Assembly (NCBI GenBank): GCA_038131955.1
Contig: JAYPQK010000001.1
Span: 484,214 to 548,213 of the forward strand
Source: SHAN690 sp038131955
GTDB lineage: Bacteria > Bacteroidota > Bacteroidia > Flavobacteriales_G > Salibacteraceae
Direction: 5' to 3'
DNA length: 64,000 nt
The position numbers and the translations under genes were made by a program. Shown piece after piece: positions 19,045 to 26,920 of the stretch. The notes beneath the pieces were generated by a model. The model made no database searches. It was given only the letters and a program-made list of their open reading frames with translations, and had not been told where the DNA came from. Position 1 is the first letter of the stretch, and the number at the start of each line of letters is the position of its first letter.

Positions 19045-19977
19045 TTAGATTAAAAATTGCGAACTAATTGATTCGTGACTAACGATGCTGCGCATGGTGT
19101 TCGCAAATAGATCTGCCACACTCAGCACCTTTATCTTGTCGGACTTCTCCTTGAGAGGAATAGTGTCCGTAACTACCAATTCTGTCAATTTCGAGTTGTT
19201 GATGCGCTCATACGCAGGTCCACTTAAGACTGGGTGCGTGATCAAAGCGCGCACGGTCTTTGCGCCGTGCTCCAGCATCATCTCGGCTGACTTGGTCAAC
19301 GTCCCTGCTGTATCGATCAAGTCGTCTACCAAGACAACGTCCTTTCCTTCGACGTCACCGATCACGGTCATGGATTCGATGTGGTTGGCCACCTTTCGTT
19401 GCTTGTAGCAGATCGCGAGGTCGCAGTTCAGGAACTTAGCGTAAGCATTGGCGCGCTTCGTACCTCCTGTATCCGGAGCAGCCATGATCAGGTTGTCGAG
19501 GTTCAAGCTCTTCACGTAAGGAAGGAAGATCGAAGAGGCAAACAAGTGATCAACCGGAACTTCAAAGAACCCTTGGATCTGATCGGCGTGAAGGTCCATG
19601 GTCATCACACGGGTCACACCCGCAGCACTCAAAAGGTTGGCTACCAACTTAGATCCGATAGAAACGCGCGGCTTATCCTTTCTGTCCTGACGGGCATATC
19701 CATAGTAGGGAAGCACGGCGATGATGTTCTTCGCTGAAGCTCGCTTCGCCGCATCCACCATTTGAAGGAGTTCCATCAGGTTGTCTGCCGGAGGCATGGT
19801 GCTCTGCACGATGAACACATCGGCACCACGCACGGTCTCCTCGAAAGAAGGCTGAAATTCACCGTCGCTGAAGTGTAAAATATTAACGTTGGCAAGCTGC
19901 AGTCCATAACTGTCGGCAATCTTCTGGCCAAGCTCCATGGAAGCTGTACCTGCGCATATTTTAACTTCTCGTGACAT
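19045..19977 (-). CDS. prs: Ribose-phosphate pyrophosphokinase
   Basis: Makes PRPP from ribose 5-phosphate and ATP for nucleotide, histidine and NAD synthesis. 310 residues from ATG 19977; the frame extends upstream to a TTG at 20001, but that codon overlaps the promoter box, so the ATG is preferred. The PRPP-binding loop VVLVDDLIDTAGTL and the metal-binding region MTMDLHADQIQGFF are intact. First gene of prs-rplY-pth; a -7 box lies 22 bases before the ATG. Confidence 0.97.
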   Translation of the reverse strand: MSREVKICAGTASMELGQKIADSYGLQLANVNILHFSDGEFQPSFEETVRGADVFIVQSTMPPADNLMELLQMVDAAKRASAKNIIAVLPYYGYARQDRKDKPRVSIGSKLVANLLSAAGVTRVMTMDLHADQIQGFFEVPVDHLFASSIFLPYVKSLNLDNLIMAAPDTGGTKRANAYAKFLNCDLAICYKQRKVANHIESMTVIGDVEGKDVVLVDDLIDTAGTLTKSAEMMLEHGAKTVRALITHPVLSGPAYERINNSKLTELVVTDTIPLKEKSDKIKVLSVADLFANTMRSIVSHESISSQFLI

Positions 19978-19998
19978 ATCCTTCCCTTTTAAGGGCGG

Positions 19999-20006
19999 CA
20001 AATGTA
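19999..20006 (-). promoter_or_regulatory. -7 box TACATTTG of the prs-rplY-pth operon
   Basis: On the minus strand TACATTTG fits TAnnTTTG exactly, 21 bases ahead of the prs ATG. A -33 element is not clear. Confidence 0.5.
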
Positions 20007-20182
20007 AGCAATACCCTGTTGAAAACGAGTGGAAAACCTAGAAAATCAGTTGGTTTGACCTCAACCAACATCAGGCGCTTGTCAATCCTTGAGAAGGAAG
20101 ATTTAGAACTTGCTTTTCGCAGAACGGATATTGGAATCAAAAGATTAGCTATTTTCGCCGCCCCAATTCCTAAAAACCCTTT

Positions 20183-20266
20183 GCCCGGGTGGCGGAACTG
20201 GTAGACGCGCTGGATTCAAAATCCAGTTCTGGCAACAGAGTGCGGGTTCGATTCCCGCCCCGGGTA
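20183..20266 (+). tRNA. tRNA-Leu (anticodon CAA)
   Basis: An 84-base class II cloverleaf: acceptor GCCCGGG with CCCGGGT (one G-U pair), D-arm GGCGGAACTGGTAGACG, anticodon stem CTGGA/TCCAG around loop TTCAAAA (anticodon CAA), a long variable arm, and T-arm GCGGG-TTCGATT-CCCGC. CCA is not encoded. It reads UUG codons. Confidence 0.95.
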
Positions 20267-20274
20267 CAAGCGAG

Positions 20275-20317
20275 AGCGAGTGAGCAGAGCGAAAGCGAAG
20301 AGCACTCGCTTTTTTTA
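20275..20317 (+). terminator. Terminator after tRNA-Leu
   Basis: AGCGAGTG (20275-20282) pairs with CACTCGCT (20303-20310) and is followed by seven T. It begins 8 bases after the tRNA. Confidence 0.75.
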
Positions 20318-20728
20318 TTTCCTCCTCGCCGCCATCTTCCCTCCCAGCCATCCCATCGGGATGTAAGCGACGATCAGATCCAGCGCATTGAACCACATGG
20401 GTGAGGGGAGCATCATCACGTTCATCACACCACCGATCAGGAAGAAGGCTCCGACTCCAATGGCCAACTTGGATCTATGGGAAATGGCAATCATGACGGC
20501 CAACCATGCTCCTACTAGCGTGCCCAATGCGTGCGCTAAGAAAGGACTGATGAAATGCTGAGGTTCAAACAAATGAATGGATTCCAAAAGGCCCTCCATC
20601 GTGGTGACGTCGGCTCCCTCAGGTGGGGGAATGATCATTGGTCCTAGGGTGACGATGGCCATGTTTACTGAGCCTCCCACTAGGAGACCTGCGATCACCG
20701 CCAGTACATTTCTTAAGATCGGGTGCAT
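20315..20728 (-). CDS. Small integral membrane protein, function unknown
   Basis: A 137-residue protein with about four hydrophobic segments (near residues 4-32, 60-82, 88-107 and 112-131) and a basic C-terminus (KMAARRK). A short hydrophilic loop lies between the first two segments. No family was recognised; such proteins recur in Bacteroidota as hypothetical membrane proteins. It lies 40 bases past the BNR-repeat gene on the same strand, so it may be the end of that transcript. Its stop codon falls inside the tRNA terminator T-run. Confidence 0.65.
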   Translation of the reverse strand: MHPILRNVLAVIAGLLVGGSVNMAIVTLGPMIIPPPEGADVTTMEGLLESIHLFEPQHFISPFLAHALGTLVGAWLAVMIAISHRSKLAIGVGAFFLIGGVMNVMMLPSPMWFNALDLIVAYIPMGWLGGKMAARRK

Positions 20729-20768
20729 GGTGTTTGAGTTTGGTCGTGGAAAAGATACGACAAGCGTC

Positions 20769-22088
20769 TCATTCTTGGATGAGGGCGGTCCAGACGCTTA
20801 ACTTCCCGTTTTCATAGCGTGTCCAGATCGGACGGATCACCCCATTCGCAGCGGATATGTTGTTATAGTCACCGAAGAATATTCCTTCTTCCGGGGTAAA
20901 AGGAGATTCGCTGATCACGCGATTCTCCCACGTTAACCCTCCGTCTTTTGATGTCGCTAGTACCACGTCGGTCTGCTCGTTGTTGTAGTGTCGCCGATCG
21001 TAGAAAACCGTGTACAAGTATCCAGTGCTTTGATCGATCGCCATCCAGGTGAAGAATTGATGGGATCCCTGGCTGTCGTCGTTGACCCGAATTGGCGCTG
21101 ACCAGGTCTGACCCTTGTCTTCGGATCGAACCACCCAGACATCCGTGTCGTCTTTCCCGTTGCGCTGATCCGCCCAGTTGATGTAAATGGAGCCTCGATG
21201 AGGTCCGTCGCTGTGGTCTACTACGGTGATAGGCATGCCGTTGGCACGACCCAATCCCGGGATATCAAATGTCCAGTTGGCCTCTCCTTTTACAGCGATC
21301 GTTTCTGTTACGATAGGATTCTTGGGGTCTCGGTCAGCGATCGAAGCAAAATGAATGTTACCATCCAAACTCCACGCTACACACGCATCACCATTGATCA
21401 GTACTGCCGGAACGGCGCCTTCATTCGTCCCACTGTTGTCAATGCAGTTGCCGGGGATGGTACTGATGTCCACCGGATCCGTCCAGCGTTTTCCGTTCTT
21501 GGAAGTGGAATACAAAATGTTCGATTCGCAGTTCTCCGCCTTGCTTCCGTAAGCATCAAACTGGGTCCAAGTCACGATCAATCGTTGGTTGATCGGGTCC
21601 CATACCGCCCATTCCTTGTCCTGATCCTTCGGCGCTTCCAAGCCGATACTCCAGCCCTTGTCCCATCGCTTTCCGAAACGCTTCATGCGCTGAACCACAA
21701 TACGATCGAGTAAGGCATTGCTCGCCCACCCTTTACCCTCAGGGTCACTGAGGTGGAAATAATAGAAGCGACCTTTCTCATCACTGATGATGCACGGATC
21801 TCCATAGACACCGAAGCGTGAAGTCAAATTGGATCGTTCCCAAGTTTTTCCGGAGTCACTGGATACAGCAACCTGGTCCAACACCGCACCCGCCACTACT
21901 TTGGAGGGATCGGATGGGTCGATCCAGATACTGGGTTCGCATGGAGGATAGGAACCTTCACTTTCCTCAAAGATCATGATGTTTTGAGGCACGACCTGGC
22001 TGATTGCGTCGAACGAAAAAAGCAAGGTCGAAACCAGTCCGATCAAGAGAGCCTTACTGACCATCCGAACTCTTGAAAATGATGTCAT
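20769..22088 (-). CDS. Secreted BNR/Asp-box repeat protein (sialidase-like beta-propeller)
   Basis: A 439-residue exported protein: signal peptide at residues about 9-31, then a beta-propeller with at least four Asp-box turns (SSDSGKTWE, SKNGKRWTD, SEDKGQTWS, SKDGGLTWE). The fold is that of exo-sialidases and other glycan-binding or glycan-cleaving propellers, but I do not see the full sialidase arginine triad, so an enzymatic role is open. Start could be ATG 22088 or ATG 22064; both overlap the 3' end of the M1 peptidase gene, indicating translational coupling with it. Confidence 0.75.
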   Translation of the reverse strand: MTSFSRVRMVSKALLIGLVSTLLFSFDAISQVVPQNIMIFEESEGSYPPCEPSIWIDPSDPSKVVAGAVLDQVAVSSDSGKTWERSNLTSRFGVYGDPCIISDEKGRFYYFHLSDPEGKGWASNALLDRIVVQRMKRFGKRWDKGWSIGLEAPKDQDKEWAVWDPINQRLIVTWTQFDAYGSKAENCESNILYSTSKNGKRWTDPVDISTIPGNCIDNSGTNEGAVPAVLINGDACVAWSLDGNIHFASIADRDPKNPIVTETIAVKGEANWTFDIPGLGRANGMPITVVDHSDGPHRGSIYINWADQRNGKDDTDVWVVRSEDKGQTWSAPIRVNDDSQGSHQFFTWMAIDQSTGYLYTVFYDRRHYNNEQTDVVLATSKDGGLTWENRVISESPFTPEEGIFFGDYNNISAANGVIRPIWTRYENGKLSVWTALIQE

Positions 22089-23925
22089 GTTGAGGGTAGG
22101 AGTTGTTTCTCATGTCCGTGTCGGCCACGCGACCTTCGGAATCAATGACGATCGACTCGATCTCTACGATGTCGATAGGTATGTCCAGTGCATAGTAGGG
22201 GTAAGCCCAAGGCCAATCCGCGTGCTGTGTCCATGTTCCGTCCAAGGTCTGCGGTTGTGGTTTCGTGCCCCGCATGACCTGCAAAGGAATGTAGTGGTAT
22301 TGTTTCTGTCCTTCGACCGTGGTGATCAGTACTTCTACCGGCATAGGCATGGATCCTTTGCGCTCGATCTCGATCGTGGTCTTGTTTCCATCGCAGCGCA
22401 CCTGATGAATGTGGTAGTCGATCGTCTTGGTCGTGCCGATCCATGTGTCAAAGTACCAGTCCAGATCCAGGCCTGAGGTCTTTTCCATGACGCGCTTGAA
22501 ATCCGCAGGATCAGGATGCTTGAATTTCCAAGTATTGAAGTAGCGCTTCATTCCTTTTGCGAAGACCTCTTCTCCGAGAATGTACTCAAGCTGAGATAGG
22601 AAGACACAGCCTTTCGAATAGGCATTCACTCCATAGTCGTGATTCGTTTCGTAGAGGTCGGCTTCGGTCGACATCGGTTCTTCTGTGCCGCCTTTCGCGT
22701 TGCGGATGTAGCTGGCATAGCTACGCCGATGAGGGTTGACCCTTCCTCGCTTGAAGAGAGAGTCCAACACGATGTTTTGCGCATAGGTGGTGAATCCTTC
22801 ATCCATCCACGGATACTTCGTTTCGTTCGACGCTAATACCCCAAAGTACCAATTGTGAATCGCTTCGTGTACGGTCACGCTGACCAATCCGCCAAAAGTG
22901 CCTCCGCTCGTGATCATCGTGCACATCGGGTATTCCATCCCGCCGTCGCCTCCTTGGATCACGCTGAATTGAGGATATGGATACTCTCCAAAACGAGCGT
23001 TCATGATCTCGAAAAGCTGCTTGGTGAAGGGCACTAATTTGTCCCAAGAGGCATTCAACACGGAGTCTTCTCGGTGGAAGAAATGAAGCGTGGTACCATT
23101 GTCCAATTGAATAGTGAGGTGGCGATATTCTTTATCGGCTGCCCAGGCAAAGTCGTGGACATTCTCCGCCTTGAACCTCCACGTCACGCGATCGCCATTG
23201 GGCTGGGTTCTTGCATAACCGTGTCCGACCTCCTCAGGGTTCTGAACGACACCAGTTCCGGCCAGAGTATAGTCGGAAGGCATGTCAATGTTGACCTCGA
23301 AGGTGCCGAACACACCATGAAACTCACGGGCCACATAAGGGGCGGTATGCCAGCCGTCGTAGTCGTACTCAGCCAACTTGGGGTACCACTGGGTCATGGT
23401 ATAGTCCACTCCCTCCTGATTGTCGCGCCCGCTTCGACGGATCTGCACCGGTACTTGGCTGTTGAATTTCATTTCGAGCTTAGTGCTCTTTCCAGGGAGC
23501 AATGGCTTGGCGAGGGGGACTTCGAGAACGGTTCCGGCATATTCAAAGTCCAGCTTTTTTCCATCTTGCTTGAGCGATGTCACTTTGTGATAGCCGACCT
23601 CTTCAGGCTTGAGCTTCGAAATGCGATCCTGGATTCTAGGGTCTGGGTCCTCAATGGTGCGCGAGCGCACGTCCATCATGCTTCCCGGTTGGAATGCATT
23701 GAAGTAGAGGTGGTAGAAGACCTTGTCCAGTGTATCCGGTGAGTTGTTGGTATACTCGATCAGCTGCTCACCCGAGAATTGATGCTTGGTGTCGTCGAAG
23801 GCGATGTCCATTTGGTAGTATACCGATTGTTGCCAGTACGATTGTTGAGCCATCGTGACCCATGGAAACGCAAGTGTCAAAAGGAGAGAGCCGACTGTAA
23901 GTGTAGAAAATTGATTGTTAAACAC
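22054..23925 (-). CDS. Secreted M1-family zinc metallopeptidase
   Basis: Exported aminopeptidase-type enzyme. The open frame reaches TTG 23997, but GTG 23925 gives a clean signal peptide (cleaved near VTMAQ) and avoids an intergenic repeat, so it is preferred (623 residues). The zinc site HEAIH (His353, His357) and third ligand Glu376 (WMDEGF), and the substrate-binding GGMEYP motif just upstream, are intact. The M1 N-terminal beta domain precedes the catalytic domain. The next gene, the BNR protein, starts inside its 3' end. Ordinary family member; substrate peptides unknown. Confidence 0.9.
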   Translation of the reverse strand: MFNNQFSTLTVGSLLLTLAFPWVTMAQQSYWQQSVYYQMDIAFDDTKHQFSGEQLIEYTNNSPDTLDKVFYHLYFNAFQPGSMMDVRSRTIEDPDPRIQDRISKLKPEEVGYHKVTSLKQDGKKLDFEYAGTVLEVPLAKPLLPGKSTKLEMKFNSQVPVQIRRSGRDNQEGVDYTMTQWYPKLAEYDYDGWHTAPYVAREFHGVFGTFEVNIDMPSDYTLAGTGVVQNPEEVGHGYARTQPNGDRVTWRFKAENVHDFAWAADKEYRHLTIQLDNGTTLHFFHREDSVLNASWDKLVPFTKQLFEIMNARFGEYPYPQFSVIQGGDGGMEYPMCTMITSGGTFGGLVSVTVHEAIHNWYFGVLASNETKYPWMDEGFTTYAQNIVLDSLFKRGRVNPHRRSYASYIRNAKGGTEEPMSTEADLYETNHDYGVNAYSKGCVFLSQLEYILGEEVFAKGMKRYFNTWKFKHPDPADFKRVMEKTSGLDLDWYFDTWIGTTKTIDYHIHQVRCDGNKTTIEIERKGSMPMPVEVLITTVEGQKQYHYIPLQVMRGTKPQPQTLDGTWTQHADWPWAYPYYALDIPIDIVEIESIVIDSEGRVADTDMRNNSYPQHDIIFKSSDGQ

Positions 23926-23968
23926 AGTTTGTTGTTTTATCGAAGACGTGCATTCTTGGGGCCTCCAG

Positions 23969-24044
23969 CTTTGCGTCTTTGCGCCTTTGCGTGACAAATT
24001 ATTCTAACCGCAGAGTGCACAAAGAAGGCGCAGAGATCGCAGAA
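23969..24044. repeat. Degenerate CGCAAAG heptad repeats, facing pair
   Basis: Left arm (23969-23993) reads, on the minus strand, as three CGCAAAG-like heptads in a row. The right arm (24008-24044) has similar degenerate units (CGCAGAG, GCACAAAG, GCGCAGAG) on the plus strand. The two arms thus oppose each other between the M1 and ACMSD genes. Such short heptad intergenic repeats occur in many Bacteroidota genomes. Confidence 0.5.
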
Positions 24045-24120
24045 GCCTTAAATGAAATTGGCCATGAAAATAAACTCCAAATGGAATTCTAGACGAATCT
24101 AGATGATAGACCGGTAAGCT

Positions 24121-25131
24121 TTATTCGAACTGTGCTCGATCCAAGTTCAGCCACTCAAGCGTCGAATTACAAAAGATATCCTCCACCGTTTCCTGCGGTA
24201 GGCCCATTTCCGTGATGAACTTACCGATCTCTAGATCGCCGAGTGGAAAGGGGTAATCGGAGCCGAGACAGACCTTCTTGGATCCTTGGTAATCGAGGAT
24301 GAATTGAAGGGCCTTGGCATCGTGGGTAATGCTGTCTACCCAGAATTTGCCAATGTACTCGCGTGGATTGATGTCGTTATCAACGGCTACTAAATCCGGA
24401 CGACAGTTGTAGCCGTGTTCGATCCTTCCGATGGTGCCGAAGAAGCTTCCTCCGGCGTGGGAGAAGCAGACGCGGAGGTCCGGGAGTCGCTCGAATACCC
24501 CGCCGAAGATCATGGAGGTCATGGCCCGAGAGGTTTCAGCTGGCATACCCACTAGCCATGGAAGCCAGTACTTGCCCATTTTGTCCATGCCCATCATGTT
24601 CCACGGATGCACCATGATCGCCATACCTAGTTCTTGGGCGGCTTCGAAAATGGGGAAGAACTGCTCCTCATTCAAGTTGAGGTCGTTGATGTTGCTGCCG
24701 ATCTGGATGCCCGGCATGTTCAGTTCCTCCTCGAGTCGACGTAGCTCTTTGATCGCCAAGTCGGTGTCTTGCATGGGTACCGTACCTAAACCGATGAAGT
24801 TCCTCGGGTGATCGCTTACCAGTTTTGCGATATCATCATTCAAGAATTGGGATAGCTCCAGGCAGTCTTTGCCCTTCGCCCAGTAGCTGAACATGACGGG
24901 AATCGTGCATACGACCTGCACTTGAGTATCGTGGGTAGCATACTCGTTGATGCGTAGTTCGGGATCCCAGCAATTGGGCTGAATGGTTCGGAAAAACTTC
25001 TCGCCCTTCATCATGTCGGCGGCGCCATCTTCTCTTGGCACGAGGTGGATGAAATCTCCGTACCCAAACTTCTCTGCAAAGCGAGGAAGACGCTCAGGCA
25101 GAATGTGGGTGTGCATATCGATCTTCAGCAT
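24121..25131 (-). CDS. 2-amino-3-carboxymuconate-6-semialdehyde decarboxylase-like amidohydrolase (ACMSD)
   Basis: Likely decarboxylates the unstable ACMS intermediate of tryptophan (kynurenine) breakdown, diverting it from NAD synthesis. 336 residues from ATG 25131. Metal ligands of the family are visible: HTH at residues 7-9, the VHPWN histidine, and the aspartate in LGSDYPFP. The motifs FGYGDF, NCWDPE, PVMFSYWAKG, YWLPWLVGMPAET and GGVFE closely follow the animal enzyme as I recall it, which makes this more specific than a generic amidohydrolase call. No kynureninase, kynurenine monooxygenase or 3-hydroxyanthranilate dioxygenase is nearby. Confidence 0.85.
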   Translation of the reverse strand: MLKIDMHTHILPERLPRFAEKFGYGDFIHLVPREDGAADMMKGEKFFRTIQPNCWDPELRINEYATHDTQVQVVCTIPVMFSYWAKGKDCLELSQFLNDDIAKLVSDHPRNFIGLGTVPMQDTDLAIKELRRLEEELNMPGIQIGSNINDLNLNEEQFFPIFEAAQELGMAIMVHPWNMMGMDKMGKYWLPWLVGMPAETSRAMTSMIFGGVFERLPDLRVCFSHAGGSFFGTIGRIEHGYNCRPDLVAVDNDINPREYIGKFWVDSITHDAKALQFILDYQGSKKVCLGSDYPFPLGDLEIGKFITEMGLPQETVEDIFCNSTLEWLNLDRAQFE

Positions 25132-25222
25132 AGTTTGTGGTTTGCTTGTGAGGCAGTGAGGCCCCGAAAATAGAATTCCTCTGGCAATGAAGCAGAAATG
25201 CACGCCAGCCAAGTGGTTCTAT

Positions 25223-25230
25223 TACATTTG
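25223..25230 (+). promoter_or_regulatory. -7 box TACATTTG ahead of the OmpA-family gene
   Basis: Exact match to TAnnTTTG, 17 bases before the ATG at 25248; no -33 TTG at the usual distance. Confidence 0.45.
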
Positions 25231-25247
25231 TTAGACATCTACCTGCT

Positions 25248-26828
25248 ATGAAACGAGGGCTCACCCTTTGCTTTTCCCTACTCTTCGTGGTTCCATTATT
25301 TGCCCAGGTCGATTACAAGATCGATCAAGCGAGAACGGTGAAAATGGGATACCAACCATTTCCCAAAGACCAGCAAACGCGCGAGTTGAGTTGGACGGCC
25401 TTGGATGCTACGTGCATGGAGGATATTACCTATGGTGCTTGGTTTGAATTGAAGGTGAAAAGCGATCGCGCCAAGTTTACCGTCCAGACCGGAGGGAATA
25501 TGGGAGATATTGTCGATCCACGTATCTACTTGGGTGAGGTAGTAGAGGATCGCACGGGGCGCAAGATCGTGGAGGTTTGCTGCTACGCCCATCAAGGGGA
25601 TGACGGTGAATTCTCGATCGAATGCGTCGACTTGAAAAAGGACAGCGAGTACTTTGTCTTGGTTTCTTCCGACCAGAAAAGCGCGCGCTTTGCCATCAGC
25701 GCCATCGATAAGTTCGAAGCCTCAGCACCCCAGACAGTTAAGGAAGAAACCCCATCGATCCTCCATCGCATCTTCGGGCGCATCACGGATAAGGAAGGCA
25801 ACGGTAACTCAAATGTGATGGTCAGTTTGTTGGACGAAGGACAGCAACCGATCAGCACTGCCCTTACAGACGACAATGGTGTGTTCAACTTCGAGAAGCT
25901 AGAACCGGATCAGGTCTACATGACGCGTATCGAAGAAGACGACACGGATTTGACTGTGGAGATGTTCCTGATCGATGAGAAGGGTAGTATCAAGACCAGA
26001 TCAACCCGGATCGGTGATCGACTCTATGGGTTTGGCATCGATCAGTCGCTCTCTGATTACATCCGATTGCTTTCGCCGAAGGACTATCAAATAGCGCTAA
26101 AACCGGGAGAGAAAGGGATTGTGGGTCGAGTAGTGGACAGGAATACATACCTCTATGGACGCCAAGGAGTGGAGGTCGGATTGTACAGCAAGGAGCGCAG
26201 GTTGATCAGGAGTTCGGTCACCGATAAGAATGGATTCTTCAGTTTCGTCGGCACGCAGTCGGAAGACTATGATATTCAGGTCAAGAGCGATAAGGACAAG
26301 GACTTCACGGAGATCGTGATCGTGGATGAGGTGAGCGTTCCAACCGATGTGGCTAACTCCGACGACATGGGCGCGGATGGCTTCTTCAGTTTCAAGTCGC
26401 TGCCGAAGGAGGTGGTAGCGCTGAAGCGAATGGAAGTCGAGGATACCCAGATGAAGATGCCGAGTGATTTCAGCGTTATGCAAAGCGGACAAAGCATCGT
26501 CTTGAAGAACATATTGTTTGGTGCAGGTTCGGCTGACCTCCTGCCATCATCTTATCCAGAGCTTGATGCCCTTGCATCCCAATTAACGAAAATGGCCTCC
26601 ATTCGTATCGAGGTGAGCGGACACACGGATAATCAGGGGTCGAGTTCCACTAATTTGATCTTGTCCGAGAACCGGGCAAAGGCGGTAGTGGACCATCTAA
26701 TTGCCAAGGGTATTGATATCGAGCGTCTGACATACAAGGGTTTTGGAGAGACCAAGCCCGTAGACGACAACACTACCGCAGAAGGTCGACAGAAGAATAG
26801 AAGGGTGCAGTTCAAGGTGTTAGATTAG
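25248..26828 (+). CDS. OmpA-family envelope protein with two carboxypeptidase-like domains
   Basis: A 526-residue exported protein (signal peptide 1-19, ending PLFAQ). An N-terminal beta domain of about 140 residues (with Cys pairs ATCMED, EVCCYA) is followed by two carboxypeptidase-regulatory/SdrD-like units (about 170-245, FGRITDKEGNGNSN; and about 285-350, GRVVDRNTYLYGRQG). The C-terminal OmpA domain (about 410-526) carries the peptidoglycan-binding signature SGHTDNQGSS and NRRVQF. It should tether the outer membrane or a surface structure to peptidoglycan. A broken copy lies directly downstream, so the pair arose by tandem duplication. Confidence 0.88.
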   Translation: MKRGLTLCFSLLFVVPLFAQVDYKIDQARTVKMGYQPFPKDQQTRELSWTALDATCMEDITYGAWFELKVKSDRAKFTVQTGGNMGDIVDPRIYLGEVVEDRTGRKIVEVCCYAHQGDDGEFSIECVDLKKDSEYFVLVSSDQKSARFAISAIDKFEASAPQTVKEETPSILHRIFGRITDKEGNGNSNVMVSLLDEGQQPISTALTDDNGVFNFEKLEPDQVYMTRIEEDDTDLTVEMFLIDEKGSIKTRSTRIGDRLYGFGIDQSLSDYIRLLSPKDYQIALKPGEKGIVGRVVDRNTYLYGRQGVEVGLYSKERRLIRSSVTDKNGFFSFVGTQSEDYDIQVKSDKDKDFTEIVIVDEVSVPTDVANSDDMGADGFFSFKSLPKEVVALKRMEVEDTQMKMPSDFSVMQSGQSIVLKNILFGAGSADLLPSSYPELDALASQLTKMASIRIEVSGHTDNQGSSSTNLILSENRAKAVVDHLIAKGIDIERLTYKGFGETKPVDDNTTAEGRQKNRRVQFKVLD

Positions 26829-26920
26829 CCGAACATTCATGAACATTGCCTCGTAAGAAAATAGCTGAAAACCGCTAGAGGTTTTCCTTCTTTCAGCCTT
26901 ATATTCGCCTCAACAACCCT

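Noticed and set aside
20275..20317. Direct repeats GCGAGAGCGAGTGAGC as a short CRISPR-like array
   Set aside because: They are too short and irregular; the outer arms form the tRNA terminator.
20769..22088. Calling the BNR protein a sialidase
   Set aside because: Asp-box turns are clear but the sialidase catalytic Arg triad and Tyr/Glu pair could not be confirmed by eye.
23926..23997. TTG start and 24 extra residues for the M1 peptidase
   Set aside because: These codons cover the CGCAAAG repeat; GTG 23925 gives a proper signal peptide.
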